From assembly GCA_001316125.1 (NCBI GenBank), contig BBCS01000003.1, positions 111,818 to 175,817 of the forward strand: a DNA stretch of 64,000 nucleotides. Reading direction: 5' to 3'. The notes beneath the pieces are model-generated. The model worked only from the letters and a program-made list of their open reading frames with translations. It was not told the origin of the DNA and searched no databases. Each line of letters opens with the position of its first letter. Positions within the stretch are counted from its first letter, which is position 1. Origin of the DNA: Vulcanisaeta distributa JCM 11213. GTDB taxonomy: Archaea > Thermoproteota > Thermoprotei > Thermoproteales > Thermocladiaceae. Below are positions 9,736 to 19,989 of this stretch, in pieces. Both the position numbers and the translations under genes were made by a program.

Positions 9736-10613
9736 TTATGCCCTCGAATATACTATGTAGGCCTTTAACCCATTAAAATCATTGCTCCGTCCATATTCCC
9801 TAAGCATTAAGCCATCATCACTCATTGTCAGGACATACGCCTTGACGTAATCCTTTAATTGTATATTCTCCCTCGTCGTTATTACCCGGATTATAATGCC
9901 CCCCCCTCTTATACGAAACCCTGTCCTCCCTACCCATCAATAGTAACTCAAGGGCTACCTGGATTGGTGAAACCCCCCCAACAACCCTATATATCATGGT
10001 ATGTCCGTGCTCACCAAATTCATATATCGCATCTAAATATGGCTTCACAATCTGCGAGTCCAGTAATGAGTCCATGACCAACGCCACAGAACCCCCATGA
10101 TTAGTGACTGTATACACTATCTCCTCGAATCCCTGCGGTTCGTAATTAATCAGTCTCTGCATTGCGCAGGTACACTTAGTGAACTCTAGGTAGCTCGTTG
10201 GTACACTGTCCGTGTAAAATGCAACCGACGTAGCCCTCAATACCCTATAGATCCTAAATGTCATACTTGGTATTGTGCCGAGACCAATATCAATTACGTA
10301 AAGTCCTGGCGTTACGTCAACCCTATCCTGTGTAAAATTCCTAAAGTTAAGCCTATACATGTATCTTCTCCTCTCCTTCACGTCAAGGTACGCATCCACT
10401 AAACCCCCCCTCTTACGCAATAGATTAATGGCATTCCTAGCGGTCCTAGTTCCAAGCCCTGTACCATCTATTATCTCCTTAAATGTGACGTAGGTCTTAT
10501 TGTTTATTAAGTGTTCAAACTCTAGGTAATTTAATACCAACCTCGCTGATAGGGGGCAGTTCCTCAAGTGAACCTACAGTCTCCTCCTCTTCCTCATCAT
10601 GCCTATTAATCAT
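9736..10613 (-). CDS. HTH regulator with a methylase-like C-terminal domain (frame-broken)
   Basis: An N-terminal winged-helix region (TYVTFKEIIDGTGLGTRTARNAINLLRKRG) is followed by a domain opening with LYVIDIGLGTIPSMTF, which resembles the glycine-rich start of tetrapyrrole (SAM) methylases, with GGSVALVMDSL further on. If C5 near 10553 is C4, the protein starts at an ATG at 10613 with an acidic leader; otherwise a TTG at 10567. A C8 run (9899-9906) read as C4 restores the last 60 residues and a stop at 9736. The methylase likeness is a visual judgement; the domain could be a ligand sensor. Confidence 0.5.
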
Positions 10614-10657
10614 TATAAAAATTTGGATACTAATCCAAAAATAAATTTTCTTACGTG

Positions 10658-11636
10658 TCAGCGTCTATTGAATCCGTATTTCCTAATTATGTAGTTGTAG
10701 GCAGAATACGCGGCAAGGGCTCCCTGCCCGGCAGCCACCACTATCTGCCTAAAGTCCCTTGGCGTTAGGTCCACGCAGTCCCCCCCAGCCGCGTAAATGC
10801 CTGGTATGCTTGTTTCCATTAGGTGGTTGACCTTTATGTAACCATCCTGTGAGAGCTCAAGCCCAATCCTCTTAAATAAGTCGACAGGCGGCTCCGCGCC
10901 TATTTCGACAAATAAACCATCAAGCGGGAACTCAAATACCTCCTTCGTGTCAACCCTCTGCAGTATTGCCTTCCTAAGTAGTTTATCACCCTGTAACTCC
11001 TTAACCACGGTGTTCCATATAATCTCAATCTTCGGATTCTTAAGCAGCAGGTCCTGGTAATACTTCTGGGCCCTTAACTGATTCCTCCTATGGATTATGT
11101 AGACCTTACTCGCGTACTCAGTCAGCAGTAATGCCGCCGACGCCGCTGAGTCACCACCACCAACCACCGCCACGACCTTACCCTTAAATAATGGTGCATC
11201 GCAGGGTGCGCAGTAGCTGACGCCTCTGCCGTTGTATGTGTCCTCGCCAGGCACGTTAAGCTTCCTCTTCTTTTCGCCTACCGTGAGTATTACGGTCCTT
11301 GCAGTATACTCATCGCCATTTAGCGTATAAACCTTGAATAAATCGCCATCCCTCTCCACATTCTCGACAGAATCAATTACTATCGGTACGTTGTAATACT
11401 TAACATGCTCCTCAAACTTACTAACTAGGTCTGGACCCATAATCCTTGTGTAACCAAGGTAATTCTCAACCCACCCAGCCTTAGCCACCTGCCCACCGAT
11501 CTCCTCAGTGATTATTATCGTACTCATGCCATACCTAGCCGCATATATGGCTGCTGACATGCCCGCTGGTCCTCCGCCGATTATTACTGTATCGTAAACC
11601 TTCCCTGTTAATTCCTCACTAACCCCCAAAATCCAT
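10658..11636 (-). CDS. trxB: Thioredoxin reductase
   Basis: NADPH- or ferredoxin-linked flavoprotein that reduces thioredoxin-like partners. FAD fold TVIIGGGPAGMSAAIYAARYG, redox pair CAPCDAPLFKG, second nucleotide fold VVAVVGGGDSAASAA and the FAD motif near the end. That last motif is universally AAGDC but reads AAGGDC because of a C7 run at 10780-10786. ATG at 11634-11636 is in frame if the C5 run at 11623-11627 is C4; a TTG at 11629 is the uncorrected start. Length (about 323 residues) is normal. Confidence 0.95.
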
Positions 11637-11713
11637 CTTAGTGACTGATATCTTAAATGCGCTGCTCATTAAGCCGTAGGAGACGGAATTTAATAAAAAC
11701 CTAACGCAGCTAA

Positions 11714-12704
11714 TTATTGTCCTTTATGAGTGCAATTCCTAGTCACGGAGTCTCTGATTCTTTGCGCATTCTCCTCAGGCACGGAGTCGTACGTGAAGTT
11801 ACCGCCACCAGTCTCCATGCCGGCTGCATACTTGATCTTATCCTCCTCCCTAAGAATGCCGTAAATCTCAAAATGCAAGTGATAATATGGATAATCACCC
11901 TTCAGCGGTGCCTGATGCATAACCAATATATATGGCATTGGCTTGCTAAATACGTGCTTTAATCCACATAATGATACCTTAAGTACCTCAGCTAAACCCC
12001 CCCTAATCTCATCCTTAGTAAGTTCCGTAATTAATTGAATATGTCTCTTTGGGTAGATATGGACCTCAAAGGGCCAGTGCGAGTAGAAGGGCATGAATGA
12101 GACCCAGTAATCATTACCATAAATTAGTCTCACATTATCCTTAAGCTCAGCGCTTAATATGTCGCAAAACAAGCACCTACCATGGTTACTAAAGTATTCC
12201 TTGGCGCTATTGAGTTCTCTTTCAACTTTAATAGGCGTAAACGGTAACACGTATATTTGACTATGAGGATGCGTTAGTGAGACCCCCTATCTCCCTACCT
12301 TATTCCTAAACCAAAGGAAGTAATGCGCATAAGCCTTACCTGACTCCCTCCTCACCTTATCAATTACCATGTTTAGCACATACTCAATTTGATCAATAGA
12401 TAAGTCACTAACATCATCAATGTCATGCTCAGGGGGTCTCAACAACCACGTAGCACTTACCCGCTGATTTACTGGTCCTATAAAACCAATGATTACTAGG
12501 TTCAGGTGGGTTCTCCATGAGCATTGGGTACCTATTCTCGAGTATTAATGCCCTCCAACCATAACCAGTCTCTGGGTTTCCAGGGCAGAATGGGCAGTAA
12601 TTGCTTGGTTGCCACGGCCTAAAACGCCTAATGTTAGATACAAGAACCCACTCCCCCCCAAGTGTTGGGTCCCACCTAAGCTCCATGACAGGCTTATTAA
12701 CCAT
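11714..12704 (-). CDS. galT: Galactose-1-phosphate uridylyltransferase (frame-broken)
   Basis: Leloir-pathway enzyme that swaps UMP between UDP-glucose and galactose-1-phosphate. N-terminal DPTLG(G)EWVLVSNIR and the CPFCPG zinc site; the active-site HPHSQIY is encoded around 12255-12275 but falls between two open frames, joined by correcting a lost G and a C5 run near 12282-12310. The C-terminal domain has CLFCDIL and YHLHFEIYG. The start overlaps the end of galK, so the two form one operon. Confidence 0.88.
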
Positions 12705-13975
12705 GAACCATCACCCCCCCATTATCTATACTAACGACCCAACCCCCCCTCGGAGCCAAACCCCCCCTGCTTAGAACCTTACTCAGTATCTCCTTAGCCG
12801 TAGTCTCATCCTTAACGAGCGCGATGACCGAGCCTCCCAAGCCGGCTCCGGACAATTTAGCCCCCCCATACGCACCCTCATTCACTAGGAAGTTAACTAG
12901 CTCATCTATTATGGGTAGGCTCACATCGTAATACTCACTAAGTAATCTATGTTGGTAAGTCATAACCCTGCCAATTAACGCCTCTCTCCAGTCATAACGT
13001 GAAATTAAACTATCCACCTCTGCATTGCTTAGGTTCAGTGTCCTCATTAGGTCCTTAATATCGACAGCCTCCCCCCTGATGACCTTCAATGCCAATTTCG
13101 TGCTTTCATTAGCCCTTAACGTATATAATATCCTCCTCCTAGACGCGTCACTTAATCCTTCGATGTATTGTGATATTTCATCCTCTCTTATTTCATCCCA
13201 ATGAACCTCCCAATAATGAGTCCCAAGCTTCTTCCTTAAACTCCCAGGTACATCCATACTAAGTAATTTATTGAGGCCCTCATCAATCTCCTGCTGCCGC
13301 TTAGGATGTATGTCCGCGGTGCTATGCCTAATGCCCGTATCCACGACTAGGAATACTCCATTAAGGCGTGGTAGAACCTCAACATTGTAGGGAGGCTTAG
13401 TCTCTATGACTACGACGTCCCCCCCAAAGGCAGCGGCATATTGATCAAGCCTACCACAGGGTATACCCATGATATCGTGCTCAGCCTCATACGCTACTTC
13501 AGCAATGGCCTTTCTATCGAGGTTAAACCCATTAATAGCATTAATCGCTGAGCTAACGCCACTAATAATGTGCCACTACTTCCAAGTCCTGATGCTATCG
13601 GCACATTACTACGTATCCACGCCCTAAAGGGGGGGTTGATGGGGGGGTAACCGTGCTTCATAAACGCCATTATAAGGGCCCTAACATAATCGCCAAACCA
13701 CTTACCACCAAGCAATTTTAACTCGCTTAATGAGAATTTATCGACATACTTCACATTATCATCCCTTAGATTACCCGATGCCACCATAAACTCGCCCTGA
13801 GACTTGGAAATAGCGATGTAGGTCCTTAGGTTGATACCAACGGCAACGACGGGTAACCCCCCCTTATAGTCCTGGTGCGTATTGAGGAAGTCTAGTCTAC
13901 CTGGTGCTGAGGTTATTAGGTTGGTTCCTCATTAAAGAATTCCCTGAACTCCTTAGCGACTATGTTTACAGTCAT
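12697..13975 (-). CDS. galK: Galactokinase, GHMP family (frame-broken)
   Basis: Phosphorylates galactose. Motif 1 is APGRLDFLNTHQDYKG, a form typical of crenarchaeal galactokinases; motif 2 is PIASGLGSSGTL; motif 3 is GAKLSGAGLGGSV. Breaks lie near 13930 (one lost base after EEPT) and near 13550 (one lost base before the second half). Several C7 runs add glycines (YKGG, AFGG, YGGAK, APRGG). ATG at 13973-13975. It overlaps galT at the 3' end, and the pair salvage galactose to UDP-galactose. Confidence 0.87.
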
Positions 13976-14067
13976 AATTACTGGGGTATGCTTTACGCCA
14001 TGTATTAAAGGATTAAAGGGCAACCCATTGATTAAGTATTGTGGTTAGGGTACGCAGGGAGGTCATT

Positions 14068-14502
14068 ATGGGTTTGACTGTTAACATTCTAGAGTTTGAC
14101 CATGGGGTTGAGACGGTGGAGGCGGCATCTAGGGAGAGTGGTGAACCCACGAGTAAGATTGTTAAGACACTATTACTTAAGGCTGGTGACGAGTATCTGG
14201 TGGCAATTGCTAGGGGTGATAAGGTCATTAATTTTGATAAGTTGTCTAAGGCTTTGGGTAAGTCAGTAACAATGGCTAAGGCAAGGGAGGTTAGGCAGGT
14301 TTTAGGTGTCGACGTTGGTGCGGTGACGCCACTCAGTGAGAGGGTTCTATCACTTAAGGTTATTATGGACCCGTCAATACTAGAGAATGATTATATATTA
14401 TGTGGCGGTGGGTCTAGGAACACATTGATGAGGATTAATGTTAAGGACCTGGTGAATCTACTAAAGCCTATGTTTATTGATGCTTTTGAGAAGGCTTCCT
14501 GA
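14068..14502 (+). CDS. YbaK/ProX-type aminoacyl-tRNA deacylase domain protein
   Basis: A stand-alone editing-domain protein of about 144 residues. TVEAASRESGEPTSKIVKTLLLKAG and GDKVINFDKLSKALGKSVTMA are the family core, with the conserved Lys of the deacylase site. It probably hydrolyses mischarged tRNA (for example Cys- or Ala-tRNA-Pro). ATG at 14068 is preferred because GGGAGGT lies five bases upstream; an in-frame GTG at 14041 would be leaderless from the TATA-like TATTAAAGG near 14003. Its 3' end overlaps the convergent methyltransferase by 29 bases. Confidence 0.8.
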   Translation: MGLTVNILEFDHGVETVEAASRESGEPTSKIVKTLLLKAGDEYLVAIARGDKVINFDKLSKALGKSVTMAKAREVRQVLGVDVGAVTPLSERVLSLKVIMDPSILENDYILCGGGSRNTLMRINVKDLVNLLKPMFIDAFEKAS

Positions 14503-15695
14503 GCTTGGCTATGAAGAAACCTGGCGTATCATGTACGTGCGGGTAAAATCTAACGACAGAATTCTTATACTTATCAATCAACCCGCCCGATGTCCTGGGA
14601 ATACTTATGTCGATTACCTCGAAGCCCAGGCCCTCGGCATAGGCAATATTGTCCTCATTCTCAAGCGGTGGTATTGTGCATGTTGAGTAAATGAGAATGC
14701 CACCAGGCCTTAATAACCTCCACGCGGCCTTAATGAACTGCCTCTGATAATTCGACATCGCCATGACTAAATCCATGGTCTTTACATCAAATAACCTGGG
14801 TCTAACGCCCATATCCGTGCAGGGTGGGTCTATGAGAACTTTATCCGCAGAACCGATGAGATCAGGCCTATCGATGTCCAGGTACCTCGTATCCCTGACC
14901 TCAACCCTATAAAGACCATTCATACCAAGCCTATTCAGTATCTCAATCATCTCCCTAATCTTACCCTCACTCCTATCAAACGCATAGACAATAGCCTTAC
15001 CGCCGCTTAACTGTATTACGTGGCTCGTCTTACCGCCAGGCGCCGCGTTCATGTCAATAATAACCTCATTAGGCCTAGGGTCAATTACATGGCCAACCCA
15101 CTGGCCGGTAGGCTTTGGTCATAGAAGAGACCTAGTTCGTACTCCCTCATCTCCCTAACCTTGGGCATCTCATAAATACTGACTAGTGTCTTAACCGCAA
15201 TACCATGCTTAACGGCCCTAATATCGTCATTACTCACCTCAGATATTCCAAATGCCACAACCTCACCATTGGGGGGGGCTACAACATTGACTTCGTCACC
15301 CCTCTTAATCCCCTCATCCATCTTCACCACACCGGGCACGTATAGGTTAGCGCCTACGTAAACACTCTCAGCAGCCCTCTTATCGGCGAGTACGTACTTA
15401 CGTGCTGACGGTATCTTATTAGGCCCTTAACGGGAAACCAAAGCGCCTCAGGTAAATACTCATCAGGATATACGTCTACGGACCTTTCACGTAGTAACCT
15501 CATTAATTCCTCAGGGCTTATCCTCAGGGTATTAACCCTAATATAGTACCTACTTGGTGGTCTCCTAATGCTTTCAAAGATCCCTTCTAATTCATTTTCT
15601 GAGAAGTATTGTAGGAAATATTTGTATAATTGATAATCAAGCCTATGCCCCTTAACGATTTCTACCTCCTTCCTCACGGACGCATTACCTGCCAT
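14474..15695 (-). CDS. RNA m5C methyltransferase, NOL1/NOP2/Sun family with PUA domain (frame-broken)
   Basis: SAM-dependent cytosine-5 methyltransferase for tRNA or rRNA. Order: N-terminal helical region (YYIRVNTLRIS), a PUA domain (VVKMDEGIKRGDEVNVV...VVAFGISEVS), then the catalytic domain with NAAPGGKTSH (SAM site), DPPCTDMG and YSTCTIPPLENED, which hold the two catalytic cysteines. Breaks near 15410 and 15100. Nearly 400 residues when joined. It follows the small HTH-like gene at 15702 with a 7-base gap, suggesting one transcript. Confidence 0.87.
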
Positions 15696-15701
15696 TCAGG
15701 C

Positions 15702-16052
15702 CTAAGCCTGAGCCTCACCGTAATTACTTAAATCCCTTAACCTCTTCAGTAAGATGTTAACGGCGTCATTTGGGTTCTCCTTAGCCAACTTCCATAGCTC
15801 CATACTCTCAGTAATTATGTACCTAAGAACCCTGGACCTGGTCTTAACGGGCTTTGTGCTCTCGACCCTAACATAACCATCATTAGCTAATTTACCGAGG
15901 ACCTTAGCAGTCTTTAGGATGTCTGAGTGCTTATCATTAAGCCCTGCGAACTTTAGTAATGACCTTGCCTTAATGGTCACCCTCCTACCCCCCCTACTCT
16001 TGCTTACTAAATCAACGAGTGCTTTTATGATTCGTAAATCGTACTCCTCCAT
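15702..16052 (-). CDS. Putative winged-helix protein
   Basis: A basic 116-residue protein. LLKFAGLNDKHSDILKTAKVLGKLANDGYVRVEST has the helix-turn-helix plus wing pattern of an archaeal DNA-binding protein, but I do not recognise a named family. A C7 run near 15988-15994 adds a glycine (SRGGRR). Probably co-transcribed with the downstream RNA methyltransferase; divergent from the siroheme decarboxylase gene. Confidence 0.5.
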   Translation of the reverse strand: MEEYDLRIIKALVDLVSKSRGGRRVTIKARSLLKFAGLNDKHSDILKTAKVLGKLANDGYVRVESTKPVKTRSRVLRYIITESMELWKLAKENPNDAVNILLKRLRDLSNYGEAQA

Positions 16053-16111
16053 ACAATGCGCATTTTAATTAAACCCTATATAACAGTTATTCACTGGAGC
16101 GCAAACGCAAA

Positions 16112-16129
16112 TCACTTTTTAAATAGTGA
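16112..16129 (+). promoter_or_regulatory. TATA box inside a TCACT/AGTGA inverted repeat
   Basis: TCACT-TTTTAAAT-AGTGA encloses the TATA box of the siroheme decarboxylase gene, about 16-33 bases before its GTG. A symmetric site over a TATA box is a plausible repressor operator. Confidence 0.4.
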
Positions 16130-16144
16130 CCAAGGGCATGCTTT

Positions 16145-17120
16145 GTGGAACTTACTGAAAAGAGAAAGTCGTTGCTAATGGAGCTTCAGTACAACTTCCC
16201 AATAACTAAAAGGCCGTTTCTTGATGTGGCCAAGAGGCTTGGTGAGGATGAGGATTGGGTATTAAGTGAGACGAGAAGCCTGATAAGCAATGGCGTGATT
16301 AAGAGGATTGGGGGCGCTGGTGAATTATAGATCAAGGGGTTTGGTATCGGCTTTAATTGGCGTTAAAGTACCGAATGAGTTAATCGATGAGGTTGCCAAG
16401 GCTATAAATTCCGATCCTCAGGTCTCGCATAACTTCGTTAGGGAGCACCCTAGGTATAACGTGTGGTTTGTTACCAAGGCCAGGAGCAAGGAGGAGCTAA
16501 TAATGAAGGTCTCCAATACCCTGTCCGGGTTTGGTATTAATGACTTTGTGGTATTAACGGCGCTGAGGACCTATAAGATTGATGTTAAGTTTGACTTAAT
16601 TAGTGGGGTATCTCGAACGAAATCAATGATATTACCGCTCAATGTACCACCCATAGAATCCACGGGACTTCCAATGGAGTTTTTCAGGAAGCTAAGGGCA
16701 ATAGGCATTGAGAAGGAGCCTTTGATGAAATAGCAAGTCTCGCAAACACGGATATTGATGGCTGAGGAAATTAATTGATAATTTAATGATGGTTGGGTGA
16801 TTAGGGACTTTTACGCAACGTTAGACTCAGATAAGGTGGGATTTAGGGAGAATGCAATGGTAGTATTTAAGGCAACACCAGAAATCTGTGAAAGAGTTGC
16901 GTTAATTGAGGAAACTACGCACGTGGTGCTTAGGGAGGTGACCCTTGGTTCATGGCCTTATAACTGCTACTTCATGATACACGGCATCAATAAGGGCGTA
17001 CTTGAGGACGCCATAACAAACATAATGAAAAGACTTGGTATAAGTGAGTACGAAACCCTTTATAGCATTAAGAATTTACTACCTGAAATGCCGAGGAGAC
17101 TTGAATTAACCAGTACGTGA
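16145..17120 (+). CDS. Siroheme decarboxylase, AhbA and AhbB fused (frame-broken)
   Basis: Removes carboxyl groups from siroheme to give didecarboxysiroheme in the archaeal/sulfate-reducer heme pathway. Two AsnC-like units follow each other. The first has LQYNFPITKRPF, GVIKRIGALVN and HPRYNVWFV; the second has GVIRDFYATLDSDKVGFRENAMVVFK and SWPYNCYFMIHG. Repairs: G5 near 16309-16313 read as G4, a lost T and a second loss around 16727-16770, and a G3 near 16794 read as G4. After repair the frame runs through, so one polypeptide seems to carry both subunits, normally two genes. Confidence 0.72.
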
Positions 17121-17531
17121 CTCTATCTTAGCCTTACTGACTAACCAATACGCCAGTGCAAGCACCAGTATGCTGGCCACTAATAATATGCCATAATTGA
17201 AGGACGCACTCGGTGATGCGACATAAAGTAGTAATTCCCTTGAGATTGCCGTGAGGACCACAGCAAGCACCAGGTCTACGACCACAGTGCCTGTCTTTAT
17301 GTATTCCAGGAACATGTCAACGAATTCGAGTGCTATGACGACAAGGAATACTGCAGATAAGGCGCCCAGTATTTTTACGTCAGATATTGAGGAGAAGGGC
17401 ATTAACGACATAATATCTTTAACAGCTAGGTATAGTGCCACGGCGCCTAAGATCACGGTTATTACTATTATCACTACGTATAGTGCAATGCTTATGAATC
17501 TGAAAGCCCTTACAACATCCTTAGTATCCAT
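17106..17531 (-). CDS. PsiE-like four-helix membrane protein
   Basis: A 141-residue integral membrane protein with four hydrophobic helices (for example FISIALYVVIIVITVILGAVALYLAV and VVDLVLAVVLTAISRELLLYV). The GTVVVDLVLAVVLTAISRELL segment resembles PsiE/DUF phosphate-starvation membrane proteins. Function unknown. It overlaps the tail of the siroheme decarboxylase by 15 bases on the opposite strand. Confidence 0.6.
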   Translation of the reverse strand: MDTKDVVRAFRFISIALYVVIIVITVILGAVALYLAVKDIMSLMPFSSISDVKILGALSAVFLVVIALEFVDMFLEYIKTGTVVVDLVLAVVLTAISRELLLYVASPSASFNYGILLVASILVLALAYWLVSKAKIESRTG

Positions 17532-17632
17532 TAATCACGGATTTTAAAAGATATTTTTAGGTCTTTACCATTATTTATCATTGATAATAAACCACGGTTT
17601 ATACCAATGCGCCATAATCAATTATGACGCAA

Positions 17633-17643
17633 TAATATTTTTA
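17633..17643 (+). promoter_or_regulatory. TATA box of the A-type ATPase genes
   Basis: ATATTTTTAAG lies about 25 bases before the GTG at 17668, the right spacing for a leaderless transcript. Confidence 0.5.
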
Positions 17644-17667
17644 AGGGCCTTATTGCAGAGCCTTATC

Positions 17668-17973
17668 GTGTCTTTAGAACGGATTTATGAAATTCTCAGG
17701 AAGGTTGATAGTAAGGTTGATGAGGTGTATAAGTTAAGGGATAGTAATGATGCTGAGATTGCTAGGTTAATAAATGAGGTTAAGGTCAAGGTTCAAAGCG
17801 AGGTTGAGGAGTACATAAAGAGGATTATTAATGAGTATAGGGAGAGTAGGTCTAGGGAAATTGAGAATGAGGTGAGCAAGTATTCGGAACAATTACGTAA
17901 GGAGGTTGAGGAGTTTAGAAAGAGAGTTAATAATGCGATTGATAAAACCGTTGATGAGGTCATTAAGCTTTGA
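17668..17973 (+). CDS. A-type ATP synthase peripheral-stalk coiled coil (subunit H/G-like)
   Basis: About 101 residues, almost wholly coiled coil with charged heptads (RKVDSKVDEVYKLRDS ... KYSEQLRKEVEEFRKRV). The archaeal peripheral stalk uses such a protein, and this gene directly precedes subunit C with a 16-base gap. GTG at 17668 is chosen over the longer open frame because of the TATA position and because it starts at SLERIYEILRKV. Subunit identity rests on context and coiled-coil content. Confidence 0.6.
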   Translation: MSLERIYEILRKVDSKVDEVYKLRDSNDAEIARLINEVKVKVQSEVEEYIKRIINEYRESRSREIENEVSKYSEQLRKEVEEFRKRVNNAIDKTVDEVIKL

Positions 17974-17989
17974 TCGGTGAGTAGGTGAA

Positions 17990-19066
17990 ATGTCGAGTAA
18001 CTACGTAATTAAGTTAACTGCACTTGGCCCTAGGGTTAGGGGGGGGTTGAGGGCTAGGTACTTAAGTAAGGATAAATTGAATGCGTTAATACTTGCCCAG
18101 ACCCTTGAGGATGCAGTAAACGTGCTGAAGGGCACTGAGTATGGAGATGTCCTTGAGAGGTTGGGTAAGATAGTTGATGAGGCCCAGGTAACTAACGAGG
18201 TTAGGTCTCATGTAGTTAGGTCGATAAGTTCGTTGGCATCGTCAGTACCATCTCCAGCGTCGACGGTCTTGAAGTCATATTTAATGAGGTTTGAACTTGA
18301 GAATGTTAAGGTAATTGCGAAATCATTAATGAGGGGGGGGTTGGAGGGTGGTGGGTCCATGGAGAGCTTGATTAATATTACCGTGGAGGAGGAGCTGGGT
18401 AGAAGGCATGTACTAGCGGCGATCATGAGTGTTAGGGACGTGGAGGATCTGCGTAATAAATTAATGGAGATTCGACATCCAGCAGGTCCCGCACTTGATA
18501 GTTTCCTAAGGATTAGTAAGCAGTATGCTCAGTATAGCATGATGCTTCTTGACACGTTCACAGACAAGGCATTCATTGAGTACTTAATGCGATTGGCGAG
18601 GATTGATTACTCAGTTAATAAATTCATTAAGGAACTCGTTGAGTTCTACAATCTCAATGTGGTATTAAGAGGTAAATTATGGGGAATATCACAGGAATTA
18701 ATTAATGAATTGGCAATACGCTCAGGCGCCGTGTTTAGTACGGCCGTGAAGATATACGGTGAGTCACCCACGAGAATACTTGAGGAGGTGGCTTCCGTGT
18801 TTCCGTCAGTGGATCAATTAATTAAAGTTGCTGGTTCCTCAGACCTGAGATTATTGGTTCAATACCTCGGCCCATTTAATTATAGGTTCGCTAAGGACCT
18901 TGAGAACTCCATGATATCGCTATTTACGGAATTCTCGCCAGGCGCCGCCTTGGCTGCAGTGCATTTCAAGTTCGTTGAGAGCGAACTAATTATTACATTA
19001 CTGAATGCGTTTCTTGAGGGTATACCGAGGGACTTCGTGGTTAAACTTTACGGTCCCGCCATTTAA
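17990..19066 (+). CDS. atpC: A-type ATP synthase subunit C (V-type d homologue)
   Basis: A 358-residue helical protein that forms the central-stalk socket joining the rotor ring to the shaft. Features of the family are the start region RYLSKDKLNALILAQTLEDAVNVLKGTEYG, the helical repeat around FELENVKVIAKSLMRG, and the C-terminal VKLYGPAI. G7/G8 runs add glycines (RGGLRARYL, RGGLEGGG). It lies downstream of the coiled-coil stalk gene; the catalytic subunits are not in the window. Confidence 0.82.
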   Translation: MSSNYVIKLTALGPRVRGGLRARYLSKDKLNALILAQTLEDAVNVLKGTEYGDVLERLGKIVDEAQVTNEVRSHVVRSISSLASSVPSPASTVLKSYLMRFELENVKVIAKSLMRGGLEGGGSMESLINITVEEELGRRHVLAAIMSVRDVEDLRNKLMEIRHPAGPALDSFLRISKQYAQYSMMLLDTFTDKAFIEYLMRLARIDYSVNKFIKELVEFYNLNVVLRGKLWGISQELINELAIRSGAVFSTAVKIYGESPTRILEEVASVFPSVDQLIKVAGSSDLRLLVQYLGPFNYRFAKDLENSMISLFTEFSPGAALAAVHFKFVESELIITLLNAFLEGIPRDFVVKLYGPAI

Positions 19067-19204
19067 TTACTTAATGTTTCTTATCTCCTCAACCTTCTTC
19101 AATAACTCCTCCCTCGCCTTGTTTATTCTCTCATTTACCTGCTCAAGGTATTTATTCACAATCTTCTTGGCCTCCTCCTGAACTATCTCATTAATCCCAG
19201 GCAT
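19067..19204 (-). CDS. 45-residue coiled-coil protein beside atpC
   Basis: Starts MPGINEIVQEEAKKIVNKYL and ends EELLKKVEEIRNIK; wholly helical with alternating Glu/Lys heptads. It lies stop-to-stop with subunit C and is short enough to be missed. Its resemblance to the stalk coiled coil at 17668 and its position suggest a small stalk component or assembly factor, but the convergent orientation argues against one operon. Function is not known. Confidence 0.5.
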   Translation of the reverse strand: MPGINEIVQEEAKKIVNKYLEQVNERINKAREELLKKVEEIRNIK

Positions 19205-19249
19205 TAACCTTGGCTTATTGGCAAATTATAAATGCTTTATGCTCCATGC

Positions 19250-19989
19250 TCACCGCTTAGTGTTAAGGATCAATGAGATCGTAAGCATGATTACTGAGAC
19301 CAACATAAGTATTAATGTGTACATGCCATGGATATTATTAACCGCATTATTACCCTTAATGTACGCGACCGATGTTATAATTGCATTACTACGTTGAATG
19401 CATGTACCATTCATTAATATATTGACTATAGTGTTTATGCAGGGACATGATAATGGAACAGCCGGTTTAATTAGTATATCTAGGTTATTATCAGCTTGGG
19501 TTGTTATGAATAGCGAGTATGTGTATGGTGTGTAGTCGATGACCCTCCCATCGCTTAATACGGTAATTGATACATAACCACTGCCAAGTACTGTGGCGTT
19601 TATCGTGAGGGTACATGAGCCTGGTAGTGTGATGTTAACCCATTTACTCATTGGATTATAAATATTAAACGTGACCTGTGACTCATTAATTATTCTAACA
19701 TAGTTACTGCCGGCATTAACGTGATTTCCCTTGCCATTATTGACCCATTACTCAGTCTCTCGGGTTGTCCATTGTTTATTGAGACCAGTGCGTTACCAAT
19801 TACGTAATTATTAATTTTAACTACCTGAGGAAATATGCATGTTGTGTTGCTTTTTAACTCACCGTTTATGCACGTGTACGTAATGATGGCGCCTTGATTT
19901 AATGGAACTACTAATATTAAGCTCACGATTAATAATGCCAGTGATATTACCTCCGCGTACTTGGTTATTGTTAATGTCCTTGTCATCAT
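19250..19989 (-). CDS. Membrane-anchored surface protein, unknown (frame-broken)
   Basis: An N-terminal helix (AEVISLALLIVSLILVVPL), a beta-rich outer region with many Asn/Thr and several Cys (CSCPCINTIVN-like), and a C-terminal helix (GMYTLILMLVSVIMLTISLIL). One lost A near 19717 separates the halves. Asn-x-Ser/Thr sites are frequent, consistent with an N-glycosylated archaeal surface protein. A gene of the same architecture is at 60963. No family recognised. Confidence 0.5.

Noticed and set aside
15702..16052. Assignment as a ribosomal or Sso7-type protein
   Set aside because: Basic composition is suggestive, but no signature is present; left as a putative winged-helix protein.
17251..17547. 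Thr/Ser-rich frame on the plus strand
   Set aside because: Shadow of the PsiE-like membrane gene on the minus strand; low-complexity translation typical of antisense frames.
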